Source of the DNA: Paraburkholderia sp. ZP32-5
GTDB lineage: Bacteria; Pseudomonadota; Gammaproteobacteria; Burkholderiales; Burkholderiaceae
Reading direction: 5' to 3'
NCBI RefSeq assembly: GCF_021390495.1
Contig: NZ_JAJEJP010000003.1
Span: 1 to 64,000 of the forward strand
Length of the DNA: 64,000 nt
Position numbers and translations under genes: made by a program. How positions within the stretch are numbered: position 1 is the first letter of the stretch; the number at the start of each line of letters is the position of its first letter. The notes beneath the pieces are model-generated. The model was not told the origin of the DNA. It did no database searches and worked only from the letters and a program-made list of their open reading frames with translations. Below, in pieces: positions 1-9,100 of this stretch.

Positions 1-173
1 TCGTCAGGTTCGCCCGCCATGCCAGACCGAAGCAGGCGCAGCGCATGAGCGGCACGAAAGCATGAACGACGCAAAAGCGTCCACGCGAAGTTCGGCAACA
101 AAAAGAGTGCAGGTCAGGTTTTTCGTCGTGTGCAAAACGAATTGAACAACACCGCATCTCCAAGGGGCAAACG

Positions 174-1586
174 ATGGCGCCACCCGAAACCTTCGCAGAG
201 CGCCGTGCATTCGGCCGCAATGCACGCAAGAACACCCCGCGCAGCGCTCACTCCGAGATAGGCAAGATCGATCGCGATCCGGTGCGTCTGCTGCGCGAAA
301 GCAGCCGCGGCCGTGTCGACGCGCTTGTGCCGCTGCGCTACGGGCGCATGCTCGCATCGCCGTTCACGTTCTATCGGGGCAGCGCGATCATCCAGGCCCA
401 CGACCTGTCGGGCACCGCGAACAGCGGCTTTCACTTCCAGATTTGCGGCGACTGCCATCTGATGAATTTCGGCGGCTTCGCGACGCCCGAGCGCGCGCTC
501 GTGTTCGACATCAACGACTTCGACGAAACGGCGGTCGGCCCCTGGGAGTGGGACCTGAAACGCCTCGTCGCGAGCCTGTACATCGCGGTCAGACACCTCG
601 GCCACGGCGATAGCCTCGCCGATGACGTGGTTGCAGCCTGCGTGCAAAGCTACCAGCACTGGACCTCGGAATACGCGGCGATGAGCCCGCTGGAACTGTG
701 GTGCGAACTGATCACGTTCGCGCGGCTCGAGGAGATTTCGCCGACCGAGGACGCGCGGCAACGCATCCGCAACAGCATCGCGAAAGCCTCGCGCCGCACG
801 CACGAAACGATTCTGCCGAAGCTCGCGAGTCGCCGCGAAGGCATCTGGCAGATACGAGACGTGCCGCCGACGATCTTCCACGTGCACGGCAAGAACACGC
901 TGTTCACACAAGACGAAGATTGGCTTGGCCTCGGCGACTGGCGCACGCTGATGCAGCCGATCTACGAGCACTACCTGAAGTCGCTCGGCACGGTGCGCCG
1001 CACGCTGCTCGATCACTTCACGATGCACGACATGGCGTTCAAGGTCGTCGGCGTCGGCAGCGTCGGCACGCGTTGCCTGATCCTGCTGATGGTCGATCAG
1101 CACGAGAAACCGCTTTTCATCCAGTTCAAGGAAGCGTCCACCTCGGTCATCGCGCGCTACTTCAAGGCGCCGGGGCCGAAGCATCAGGGACAGCGCGTCG
1201 TCGACGGACAACAGCTGATGCAAGGCGCGAGCGACCCGTTTCTCGGCTGGACCTCGGGGCCGTTCGGGCGTCCGATATACGGCCGCCAGCTGCGCGACAT
1301 GAAAATCTCGGCGACGCTCGAACTATTTGCGAAAGATACCTTCCGTCAGTACGCGAGCATGTGCGGCTGGGTGCTCGCGCGTGCCCACGCGAAAGCGGGA
1401 GGCGTCGCGATCGAAGTCGACGGCTATCTCGGCAATGGCGATCAGATGACGCAAGCGCTGGTGCTTTATTCGCGCGCGTACGCGGACCAGGTGGAGAAGG
1501 ACTACGAGCGATTCCGCAACGCGTGCCGCAGTGGCCGGCTGGAAGCGCGCACCGATGTGGACATGGCGGCCGATTTCGTCGCGTAG
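174..1586 (+). CDS. DUF2252 family protein
   Basis: A 470-residue cytoplasmic protein without signal peptide or membrane segments. It carries the conserved blocks of the DUF2252 family: CGDCHLMNFG at residues 91-100, FDINDFDETA at 111-120 and PWEWDLKRL just after. The family is thought to be a distant relative of aminoglycoside-phosphotransferase-like kinases, and the D-N-D block looks like a catalytic or metal site; no substrate is known. The ATG follows a GGGG-containing Shine-Dalgarno. The gene stands alone, convergent with the DUF190 gene. Family assignment is firm, function unknown. Confidence 0.85.
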   Translation: MAPPETFAERRAFGRNARKNTPRSAHSEIGKIDRDPVRLLRESSRGRVDALVPLRYGRMLASPFTFYRGSAIIQAHDLSGTANSGFHFQICGDCHLMNFGGFATPERALVFDINDFDETAVGPWEWDLKRLVASLYIAVRHLGHGDSLADDVVAACVQSYQHWTSEYAAMSPLELWCELITFARLEEISPTEDARQRIRNSIAKASRRTHETILPKLASRREGIWQIRDVPPTIFHVHGKNTLFTQDEDWLGLGDWRTLMQPIYEHYLKSLGTVRRTLLDHFTMHDMAFKVVGVGSVGTRCLILLMVDQHEKPLFIQFKEASTSVIARYFKAPGPKHQGQRVVDGQQLMQGASDPFLGWTSGPFGRPIYGRQLRDMKISATLELFAKDTFRQYASMCGWVLARAHAKAGGVAIEVDGYLGNGDQMTQALVLYSRAYADQVEKDYERFRNACRSGRLEARTDVDMAADFVA

Positions 1587-1619
1587 ACGCGCGCGCGAAG
1601 CCTCGGCTCGGCGGCGGGA

Positions 1620-1982
1620 TCACGCGCGAGGCTTCGGCGCGCCTTCGCCGTTTTTGCCGTCCTGGTCCTCTTCACCGGTCACGCCGAACTCAACCGGCGT
1701 CTTCACATAGAACAGATGCAGCCCTTCCGCGCGCAGCCTGTCGAATAGTCGATCGGCTTCGTCGCGCGTCATCGCCATCACGACCGACAACGGTTGGTCG
1801 GCCAGTTCGAAGAAGTGTGCCGAATGAATCCGATGATGGTGGCCGATCCCTTCGCAAGCCGGAATCACGGTGGCGCCGCGCAGGCCGAGTTCGCCCGCGA
1901 GATGAACCAGCCAGTCGGCGAGCGGTTTGCCGTGATGGCTGCGCGCCTGCTGGGTGAAGAAGGTGACCTGATAGCCGTGCAT
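1620..1982 (-). CDS. DUF190 (PII-like) family protein
   Basis: A 120-residue protein starting MHGYQVTFFTQQ. The start at 1982 is chosen over an upstream one because AGGAGG lies at a good distance before it. The C-terminal half (VIPACEGIGHHH, then SVVMAMTRDEADRLF) matches DUF190, a small ferredoxin-like fold related to PII signalling proteins. In many bacteria DUF190 genes sit beside the fluoride channel gene crcB; no crcB is visible here. The last 20 residues are polar and look disordered. Function is unknown beyond a likely small-molecule or regulatory role. Confidence 0.75.
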   Translation of the reverse strand: MHGYQVTFFTQQARSHHGKPLADWLVHLAGELGLRGATVIPACEGIGHHHRIHSAHFFELADQPLSVVMAMTRDEADRLFDRLRAEGLHLFYVKTPVEFGVTGEEDQDGKNGEGAPKPRA

Positions 1983-2311
1983 GGCGGGCCTCCTCGATAC
2001 GGGCGGCGCCGGGCGGCAAATCGCCGGGTGGCAAGATACGGGCGCCACGCCTGTGACCCTGTGACCGAAACGGGCTTCTGGGCCGCGCCGCCGCGGCTGC
2101 CTGCTTTGGTAAGAAGAAGCCGCCCGGTTCGAACGTCGGCGGGGTGAATAGGTCGCCCAGCCGCGTCCCGTTTCAGGACAGATATGAGATTAGTGTAGGT
2201 GTCGCGCCGCGCGAGTGCCAGGCCGCTGCCGCCGCCCGCGCTTGCGCTCGCGCGGTGAAGCCGCGGGGTCTCGCGTCACACCGCAAAACCCCGCTGTTTT
2301 CATGGCCGGAA
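1983..2311. other. Intergenic, 329 bp
   Basis: No gene is supported here. It holds the leader of the DUF190 gene (AGGAGG at about 1991-1996, minus strand) and the 3' flank of the minus-strand binding-protein gene. In that flank, GCGGGGT at 2263-2269 and ACCCCGC at 2288-2294 can form a 7-bp stem with an 18-base loop. There is no T-run after it, so it is only a weak terminator candidate. Confidence 0.4.
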
Positions 2312-3094
2312 TTACTGACCGTACACGTCGAAATCGAAATACTTCTTCGCAATGCGGTCGTATGTGCCATCCGCGCGCATATCGGCAATCGCCTTGTCGA
2401 TTTGCGCCTGCAGGTCGGTATCTTCTTTACGCAGGCCAATTGCGGTGCCACTGCCGAGCGTTTTCGCGTCGTAAAGCGCACTGCCGGCAAATGCGAAGTC
2501 CTTGCCGCGCGGCGTGCGCAAAAAGCCGGAATCGGCTTGCACCGCGTTTTGCAATGACGCGTCGATACGGCCTGAAAGCAGATCCGAATAGACCAGATCC
2601 TGATCCTGATAAGGCACGATCACGGCGCCCGCCGGTTCCCAATAGGTCTTCGCATAGGTCTCCTGGATCGTGCCCTGCTCGACGCCGATACGCTTGCCCT
2701 TCATCGCTTCCGGCGTCGGCTCGAGCCCGGAGCCCTTCTTCGCGACCAGACGCGTCGGGATCCGGAACACCTTCGACGAGAACGCGATCTGCGCCTGACG
2801 CGCGGGCGTCATCGACATCGTCGACAGCACACCGTCGAACTTGCGACCCTTGAGCGCCGGAATCATCCCGTCGAACGAGTTTTCGACCCATACGCATTTC
2901 GCGTTCAGACGGCGGCAAATCTCGTTGCCGAGATCGATGTCGAAGCCGACGAGCTTGCCGTCGGCCGCTTTCGATTCGAACGGCGGATAGCTCGCGTCGA
3001 CGCCGAACCGCACGGTCGACCACTCCTTGGCGATTGCGCTGCCGGACGATACGGCGAGCAACGCAATCGTCAGGGTTGCAAGCATGGCTTTCAT
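2312..3094 (-). CDS. Polar amino acid ABC transporter substrate-binding protein
   Basis: A 260-residue periplasmic protein with a signal peptide (MKAMLATLTIALLAV, cleavage after about residue 22). The mature domain begins with the type-II binding-protein block VRFGVDASYPPFE and contains GFDIDLGNEIC and GVEQGTIQETY, as in the HisJ/ArgT lysine-arginine-ornithine-histidine group. The start at 3094 is chosen because AAAGGAGC precedes it; an ATG-like start 18 bp upstream would add MIKEQK. No permease or ATPase gene adjoins, so it is an orphan binding protein. Ligand cannot be read from sequence; a basic amino acid or opine is likely. Confidence 0.85.
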   Translation of the reverse strand: MKAMLATLTIALLAVSSGSAIAKEWSTVRFGVDASYPPFESKAADGKLVGFDIDLGNEICRRLNAKCVWVENSFDGMIPALKGRKFDGVLSTMSMTPARQAQIAFSSKVFRIPTRLVAKKGSGLEPTPEAMKGKRIGVEQGTIQETYAKTYWEPAGAVIVPYQDQDLVYSDLLSGRIDASLQNAVQADSGFLRTPRGKDFAFAGSALYDAKTLGSGTAIGLRKEDTDLQAQIDKAIADMRADGTYDRIAKKYFDFDVYGQ

Positions 3095-3709
3095 TTTTTG
3101 CTCCTTTATCACTCTTCTGAAAAATACGGACGGGCGGCGCGATTCGATGAATTCGGGCGCGCTGGCGCGCGAAACCCGACATTCGACCGTGATCCGGCCA
3201 CCCGCACAAATTCATTAAAAAAATCAATTCATGCGGCACGCGCATAGATCTACGGGAAGCGGCCGCGCGTTCAAATGGTTAAATACATTCATCGGGAGGC
3301 TGGAATCGCGATTGTCAAACCTTTGAACCCGCGCGGTATTGCAATACAAAATCACCAGAAATCACTTCCGCAAATCGCGCAACGCCCGATATTTTCGCAA
3401 AGAAATAGCCTAAATAAATGCCGATTCTCGTGTCACTCGTTGGCCCACGATATTCGAATAAATTTGCGTCCATTCATCAATAGCCGGTAGCCGCGCCGCG
3501 CACCTCATTCACGCATCGCATCCGACTCACACTTGAAGCGAATCGCAAGACACCACCCTATTCACACAGATTTCTCTGTATTCGAGTCGGCCATTTACAC
3601 GCCCGCGGCGCCCACTGTGAACACGCATCCACCCCACCCCGCCGCTGTTGCGTTGCCAGACATAGTCACCTAGAATTTTCCGCAGGGTCCTTTTTCAGGA
3701 ACTGATGAC
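3095..3709. promoter_or_regulatory. Divergent intergenic region, promoter and palindrome
   Basis: A 615-bp stretch with no credible gene, AT-richer than its surroundings between 3190 and 3480. It contains a perfect 12-bp palindrome GTATTGCAATAC at 3336-3347, a possible operator. Before the antiporter operon, TTGCGT at 3648-3653 and TAGAAT at 3671-3676 are 17 bp apart, a plausible sigma-70 promoter 34 bp upstream of the GTG start. The short frames here lack ribosome binding sites and family resemblance. Confidence 0.4.
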
Positions 3710-4237
3710 GTGGCTTCGAACAACGGAAAACCGGTGTCGTCGTTGGTTCCTCCCGGGATGCCTGGTCTCTGGATCATTCTGTTCGTCATCTGGATGATCG
3801 CGAATGCCTCGCTCGCGATCGAACCCGCCCTCGTCGGCCTCGCCATTACCTTCGTCATCGCGCACGCGTTCGCGTCGTCGAGCGAAGCATGGCAACGTCT
3901 TCGTCCGACACCGCGCGCGCTTTATCACTTCATCGCGTTTAGCGGAACCTTCCTCGTCGAACTCACGCGCGCCAATTTCAACATGATGGCGTACGTGTAC
4001 TCGCCGCGTATCGACATCAAGCCCGGCATCGTCAAGGTGCGCACGCGCCTGCAAACGCCGCTCGGCCGCCTCGCGCTGGCCAATTCGATTGCACTGACGC
4101 CCGGCTCGCTGGTGATGGATATTCGCGACGATATCCTGTTCATTCACTGGCTCGACGTGAAGACGACCGACATCGACGCCGCCACCGAAGCACTCGTCGC
4201 GCCTTTCGAAAGGCATCTGGAGAAAGTCTTTGGCTGA
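3710..4237 (+). CDS. mnhE: Mrp/Mnh cation-proton antiporter subunit E
   Basis: A 175-residue inner-membrane protein and first gene of the Mrp operon. Two or three N-terminal hydrophobic segments are followed by LVELTRANFNMMAYVYSP and then PLGRLALANSIALTPGSLVMDI, the hallmark region of MnhE/MrpE/PhaE. The subunit is needed for assembly of the multi-subunit Na+(K+)/H+ antiporter. The start is GTG with AGGA upstream; an ATG at 3705 is out of frame. Its 3' end overlaps the next gene by 8 bp, showing translational coupling. Confidence 0.9.
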   Translation: MASNNGKPVSSLVPPGMPGLWIILFVIWMIANASLAIEPALVGLAITFVIAHAFASSSEAWQRLRPTPRALYHFIAFSGTFLVELTRANFNMMAYVYSPRIDIKPGIVKVRTRLQTPLGRLALANSIALTPGSLVMDIRDDILFIHWLDVKTTDIDAATEALVAPFERHLEKVFG

Positions 4238-4490
4238 GATCATGCTGCGGATCGCCGCCGTGCTGATCTTCCTCGCGATCCTGTTCGGCGTGATCCGTCT
4301 CGTGATCGGCAAGACCGTGATCGACCGGGTGGTCGCGATCGACATGCTGACGGTCATCTCGATCTCGCTGATCGCGCTGTACGCGCAGAACTCGGGCCGC
4401 TTCGTCTATATCGATGTCGCGCTCGTCTACGCGCTGCTCAGCTTTCTCGCCGTGCTCGCGATCGCGCGCTTTCTGGAAAGGGGGCTGTGA
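4230..4490 (+). CDS. mnhF: Mrp/Mnh antiporter subunit F
   Basis: An 86-residue protein with three membrane segments, matching MnhF/MrpF/PhaF (FGVIRLVIGKTVIDRVVAIDML is typical). The TTG at 4230 is preferred because GGAG at 4219-4222 is well spaced before it and it overlaps the stop of subunit E; an ATG at 4242 is the alternative. It works only as part of the Mrp complex in the inner membrane. Confidence 0.88.
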   Translation: MAEIMLRIAAVLIFLAILFGVIRLVIGKTVIDRVVAIDMLTVISISLIALYAQNSGRFVYIDVALVYALLSFLAVLAIARFLERGL

Positions 4491-4493
4491 GTC

Positions 4494-4736
4494 ATGCTCG
4501 AACTGCTCCTGCTGCTGATGTGCGCGAGCATTCTCGTCAGCGGCGCGCTCGCTGTCTGCCTGAAGAACCTGATCGCCGCGATGGTGAGTTCGGGGCTCGC
4601 GAGCCTGTTCGCCGCGGTGGCCTTCCTGCTGCTCGCCGCGCCCGACGTCGCGATGGCCGAAGCCGCGATCGGCTCCGGGCTCGCGACCTTCATCTTTCTG
4701 TACGCGATCCGTAAAACCGGCTATCAAAAAGGCTAG
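4494..4736 (+). CDS. MbhD-like (DUF4040) antiporter subunit
   Basis: An 80-residue, three-helix membrane protein. The segment LKNLIAAMVSSGLASLFAAV followed by LAAPDVAMAEAAIGSGL is the DUF4040/MbhD signature. In classical Mrp systems this domain is the first part of the C-terminal extension of the large subunit MrpA; here it is a free-standing gene between F and G, as in archaeal membrane-bound hydrogenase (Mbh) modules. It lies 3 bp after mnhF and 3 bp before mnhG, so it belongs to the same transcript. Confidence 0.85.
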   Translation: MLELLLLLMCASILVSGALAVCLKNLIAAMVSSGLASLFAAVAFLLLAAPDVAMAEAAIGSGLATFIFLYAIRKTGYQKG

Positions 4737-4739
4737 CGC

Positions 4740-5084
4740 ATGTTCGAACTGATCGGCAGCGTGTTTATCCTCGCGGGCGCGGTCTTTCTGTTCTCCGCGG
4801 GCCTCGGTCTGCTGCGCATGCCGGACGCGTATACGCGTATTCAGGCCGGCACCAAGGCATCGACGCTCGGCAATATGCTGGTGCTGATCGGCCTTGCGTT
4901 CTATCACCCGAGCTGGACCTTCCGGCTGATCCTGCTGATCTACTTCGTGTTGGTGACCAACCCGGTGTCGTCGCATGCGCTCTCGCGCGCGGCGTGGTTG
5001 ATCCGCACGCCGATGACTTCATCCACGGTCACCGACGCGCTCGCCGACGACGGCAAACTCGTCAGGGAAGAGGCGCAATCATGA
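4740..5084 (+). CDS. mnhG: Mrp/Mnh antiporter subunit G
   Basis: A 114-residue inner-membrane protein with three helices. The block GLGLLRMPDAYTRIQAGTKA and the conserved T-x-G-N segment after it identify MnhG/MrpG/PhaG. Its stop codon overlaps the ATG of the next gene (ATGA at 5081-5084), so translation of the two is coupled. Confidence 0.92.
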   Translation: MFELIGSVFILAGAVFLFSAGLGLLRMPDAYTRIQAGTKASTLGNMLVLIGLAFYHPSWTFRLILLIYFVLVTNPVSSHALSRAAWLIRTPMTSSTVTDALADDGKLVREEAQS

Positions 5085-5785
5085 TGCGTCGCGTGGTCGC
5101 CGCGCTAATCGTCGCGCTGTTCGCGATCGTGTTCTGGCGTCTCATCGGCGGCTATGTGCAATTGCAGGCGCTGCGCCCGCTCGCCGAGTATTACGTCGTC
5201 AGAGGGCCGCTCGAACTCGGCGCGCCGAACATCGTGACCGGCATCCTGATTACCTACCGCGGCTTCGATACGCTCGGCGAAGTCGCCGTGCTGTTCATGG
5301 TCGCCGCGAGCGTCGGCCTGCTGCTGAAGGAAGAAAGCAATGTCGCGCCGGAAACAGCAACAGACGAGCCGACGCCCCCGCGCCGCGCCGCCGGTGAAAT
5401 CGTGCACACCGGCAAGCAGTTGCTGCTGCCGATGATCTTCACGTTCGGCGCCTACGTGATCGTCAACGGGCACCTATCGGCGGGCGGCGGTTTCCAGGGC
5501 GGCGCGATCGTCGCTTCCGCCGTGATGCTGATGCTGCTCGCGCGGCCGCGCTCGACGCTGAACGTCGCGCTGCTGAGCGTCGTCGAATCGTTTGCCGGCG
5601 TGTTTTACGTATGTATCGGCCTCCTGGGCCTCGTATTCGCGGGCGGTTTTCTCGACGCGCGCTTTCTGCCGCGCGGCGAATTCGGCGCGTTCTTCAGCGC
5701 CGGTGCCATTCCGCTGATTTCCGCGTTGCTCGGTATCAAGGTCGGCGCGGAACTGAGCGTCATCATCGACCGGTTCAGAAGCTGA
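5081..5785 (+). CDS. mnhB: Fused MbhE-like and MnhB antiporter subunit
   Basis: A 234-residue inner-membrane protein built of two parts. Residues 1-90 resemble MbhE (ending TYRGFDTLGEVAVLFMVA), normally part of the MrpA C-terminus. After a polar linker, residues 105-234 are MnhB proper (LLLPMIFTFGAYVIVNGHL, then GGGFQGGAI). The ATG at 5081 overlaps the mnhG stop and has GGGAAGAGG before it; a longer in-frame extension to 4994 lies inside mnhG and is rejected. The MbhE-B fusion, with MbhD as a separate gene, distributes the usual MrpA tail over two polypeptides. Confidence 0.88.
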   Translation: MMRRVVAALIVALFAIVFWRLIGGYVQLQALRPLAEYYVVRGPLELGAPNIVTGILITYRGFDTLGEVAVLFMVAASVGLLLKEESNVAPETATDEPTPPRRAAGEIVHTGKQLLLPMIFTFGAYVIVNGHLSAGGGFQGGAIVASAVMLMLLARPRSTLNVALLSVVESFAGVFYVCIGLLGLVFAGGFLDARFLPRGEFGAFFSAGAIPLISALLGIKVGAELSVIIDRFRS

Positions 5786-5798
5786 ACGAGGAGAGCGC

Positions 5799-6173
5799 AT
5801 GAGCATGGGCTTGCCGGTTTCGACCATCCTGCTGATCACCGGCTGCTGCCTGTCGCTGATCGGCCTGTGGGGCATGCTGACCCACCGCAACATTCTGCGC
5901 ATCATCATCGGCTTCGCGGTGATCGACACGGGGCTGCATATCGTGATGGTCGCGACCGGCTACATCACCGGCGGCACCGCGCCGATCATCGACGCCGCGC
6001 TCAGCAAGGCCGAAGCCGCGCATCGCGCGATCGATCCGATTCCTTCGGCGCTCGTCGTCACCGCGATCGTGATCGGGCTGTCGGTCACCGCCGTCATGCT
6101 GGCCTTCGCGATCCGTCTGTACGCAGCCAAAAAAACGCTTTCCATCGACGCGTTCACCGAGTCGAAATGGTAG
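5799..6173 (+). CDS. mnhC: Mrp/Mnh antiporter subunit C (NuoK-like)
   Basis: A 124-residue protein with three membrane helices, homologous to NuoK of complex I. Recognisable blocks are LIGLWGMLTHRNILRIIIGF and DPIPSALVVTAIVIGLSVTA, the latter being the highly conserved MnhC/NuoK sequence. GGAGAG precedes the ATG. The last seven bases overlap the start of the large D-type gene. Confidence 0.93.
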   Translation: MSMGLPVSTILLITGCCLSLIGLWGMLTHRNILRIIIGFAVIDTGLHIVMVATGYITGGTAPIIDAALSKAEAAHRAIDPIPSALVVTAIVIGLSVTAVMLAFAIRLYAAKKTLSIDAFTESKW

Positions 6174-9100
6174 CCGCGCTCTTTCATCCGCTGCATATCT
6201 TCATTCTCGGCCTCGGCGGCGGCTTCGTCATTCCGCTGCTGTACCGGCTCGGCAAACCGTGGCTCACGCTCGGCTTCTTTATCGCGCTGTGCGGCATCGT
6301 GCTGGTGAGCGGCGTGTCGCTGTATGGGCTGCTCGACGGCGGCAACACGATCGAGGTACTGACCGCGGGCTCGCTGCCGCCGGTCTCGATCAATCTGCGC
6401 TTCGGCGTGTGGGAAGGCTTCTTCTCGTTCAGCGTGAACCTCGTCGCGCTGCTCGGCGCGCTTCATCTATGGGATCGGCTGCGCGGCAATTACGCGGCGT
6501 TGCTGCTGTATCTGATTCTGGTGATGGGCATCGACGGGATGGTGATGACCCGCGACCTGTTCAACCTGTTCGTGTTTCTCGAGATCGTGTCGATCGCAAC
6601 GTATGGCCTGTTCGGACTCGACCGCACGCCGGCCGCGCTCGCCGCCGCGTTCAAGTACATCATCGCGACCGTCATCGCGTCGACGTTGTTCCTGCTCGGC
6701 GCGGTGCTGCTGTACTACGTCAGCGGCACGCTGAACATCGACGAATTGCTGTCGATGCGCGATCAGCTCGGCGGCCCGATCGGCACGCTCGCGATACTGC
6801 TGGTGTTCTCGAGCCTCGTGATCGAATTGAAGCCGTTCCCAGCCAACGGCTGGGGGCTCGACGTCTATGAAACGATGCCGAGCGGCATTGCCGCGATGGT
6901 GTCGGTCGGCGTATCGGCAGGGGTGTTTTTCGCGCTGCTGAAGCTGCTGCCGCTGTTCGACGGCCAACTCACATTGCTGGCTGTCTCGGGTGGCGTGACC
7001 TTCCTGTTCTCGAACCTACTCGCGCTGAAGCAGACGAAACCGCAGCGCGTGCTCGGCTATTCGTCGATCGGGCAGATGGGGTTGCTGATGCTGTCGCTGT
7101 CGCTATTGCGGCAGGCCGGTGCGGATGCATCGATTCCGCTGGTGGTCGGCGGCCTCTTCATCAACCATCTGCTGGCGAAGGCGGGCCTGTTCTGGCTCAC
7201 CGGCATCGTGGCGCGGCACGGCAAAGACGCGCGCGCGGTGCTGTCGCGCAGTCCGCTGCTGATCGCGTTGCTCGGGCTCTTTATGGTGGCGATCGCGGGG
7301 CTGCCGCCGTTCCCCGGCTTCTGGGCGAAGTGGGAGCTGCTGATGCGCCTGACCGCCGCCGGCAAGCCGTACTGGATCCTGCTGATTCTCACGGGCTCGC
7401 TGCTCGAAGCGGCGTATATGTTCCACTGGTTCGTGCGTGCGTTGAGCCCATCGGATGCCGAGCCCGAATCCCGGCCGGACTTCTTCGCGCTGCTGCCGCT
7501 ATTCGGCGTCGCGATTCTGCTGATCGGCGCGGGCTATGTCGCGGCCACGATGTCGGGCGTCGCGTCGTTGTGGCTGTTCTCGCCGCTCCTGGCCGGCGCG
7601 CTGTTCTACGTGGCGGATCGTCTGCCCGGACGCGTGAAGGGCGTGCTCGCGCTGCTCGTGATCGCGCTGATCGGCACGCTGCTCGTCGAAGAGACGATCG
7701 GCATCTCCAGGCTGTTCGCCTGGCTGCTGCTGGCCGGCACGCTCGTGATCACCGCGGCGACGCTCTACCGCGACGATGAGCGCACCGGTTTCTATCCGAT
7801 GCTGGTCGTGCTGTCGCTATCGATTCCGGCGCTGCTGCGCGCGTCGACCTCGCTCGAATTCTTCTATAGCTGGGAAATCATCACGCTGTCGTCGTGCTTC
7901 CTGATCGCCAAATGCCGGAGCGCGGGGCCGCACGTGCTGACGTTCCTGCTGTTCTCGCTGCTGTCGGCGTTTTTCCTGCTCGCGGGCTTCACGAACGTCG
8001 CGGCGATCGACGGCACGATCCAACTGTCCGCGCTGATCCATGCCGGACCGGAAGCGAATCGCGCGTTCGTGCTGCTCGCGACCGGCTTCCTGATCAAGGC
8101 GGGCGCGATCGGCGTACATGTGTGGCTGCCGGGCGCGTACACCGAGGCGGAAGACGACGTGACCGCGATGCTGTCGTCGGTGGTCAGCAAGGTCGCGATG
8201 TTCGGGCTGCTGGTCGGCACCTATCTGACGATACGCTCGGAAGTCGGCCTCGAACTCGCGCACGCGATGACGTGGATCGGCATGCTGACGACTCTCGTCG
8301 GCGCGCTGATGGCGTTCCGCCAGAACGACTTCAAACGTCTGCTCGCGTTATCGAGCATGAGTCAGATCGGCTACATCGTGACCGCGATCGGCCTGATGAG
8401 CCATCTCGGCTGGGTCACCGCGCTGTATCTGGTCGCCAATCATATGTTCGTGAAGGGCATTCTGTTTCTCGCGCTCGCCGGTGTGATCCTGCGCACCGGC
8501 ACGCGCAATTTCGCCGACGTCGGTGGCCTCGCGCGCGAGATGCCGTTCACGTTCGCGATGGTCGTGATCGCGCTCGTGTCGATGTCGGGCCTGCCCCCGC
8601 TGATGGGCTTCGGCGGCAAGTGGCTGCTGCTGAGCGCGATGACCGACAAGGGCTGGTATGGGCTCGTCGTGTGCGGGCTGATCGCGACCTGCGTCGGCTT
8701 TCTGTACATGGTGCGTCTGCTGAACGGCCTCTTCCTCGGCGCGCGGCCACCGCAACGGCCGGTGGTGCGCGAGGCGCCGATCGCGCTGCTGGTGCCGCAG
8801 TTCCTGCTGGTGATCGGCATCGTGATCCTGTCGTTCTTCCCGAAGCTGCTGATCGAGCCGGTGTCGGCTGCGATCGATCCGCAATTCGCGGCGACGCTGG
8901 TGTGGGGCGGCATGTCGCTCGAAAGCATCTACGGGTTCTGGAATCCGACACCGGTCGTGATCGTCGTACTGATCGTCGCGGCGGTGCTGTTCGGGCTTGG
9001 CGTGCTGTTCTATCGCAGCCGGCGCGGCAACGCGAAAAACCGGCCGGACCTCTACCACTTCTATCGGCCGATCCTGAGCCGCACGGTGCCGCCGGTCGCG

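Noticed and set aside
1..173. Possible gene on the minus strand at the left edge
   Set aside because: An ATG at base 20 on the minus strand leaves too few codons in the window to support any gene.
3275..3490. A 71-codon frame in the divergent antiporter leader
   Set aside because: AT-rich non-coding composition, no binding site and no recognisable domain; the stretch fits better as promoter DNA.
4994..5080. N-terminal extension of the MbhE-B gene
   Set aside because: It lies inside mnhG, lacks similarity to MbhE, and the ATGA junction at 5081 gives a natural start.
5867..6166. 100-codon N-terminal extension of the double D-type gene
   Set aside because: It overlaps mnhC in another frame and is arginine/histidine-rich, unlike a membrane protein start; the ATG at 6167 opens with a hydrophobic helix.
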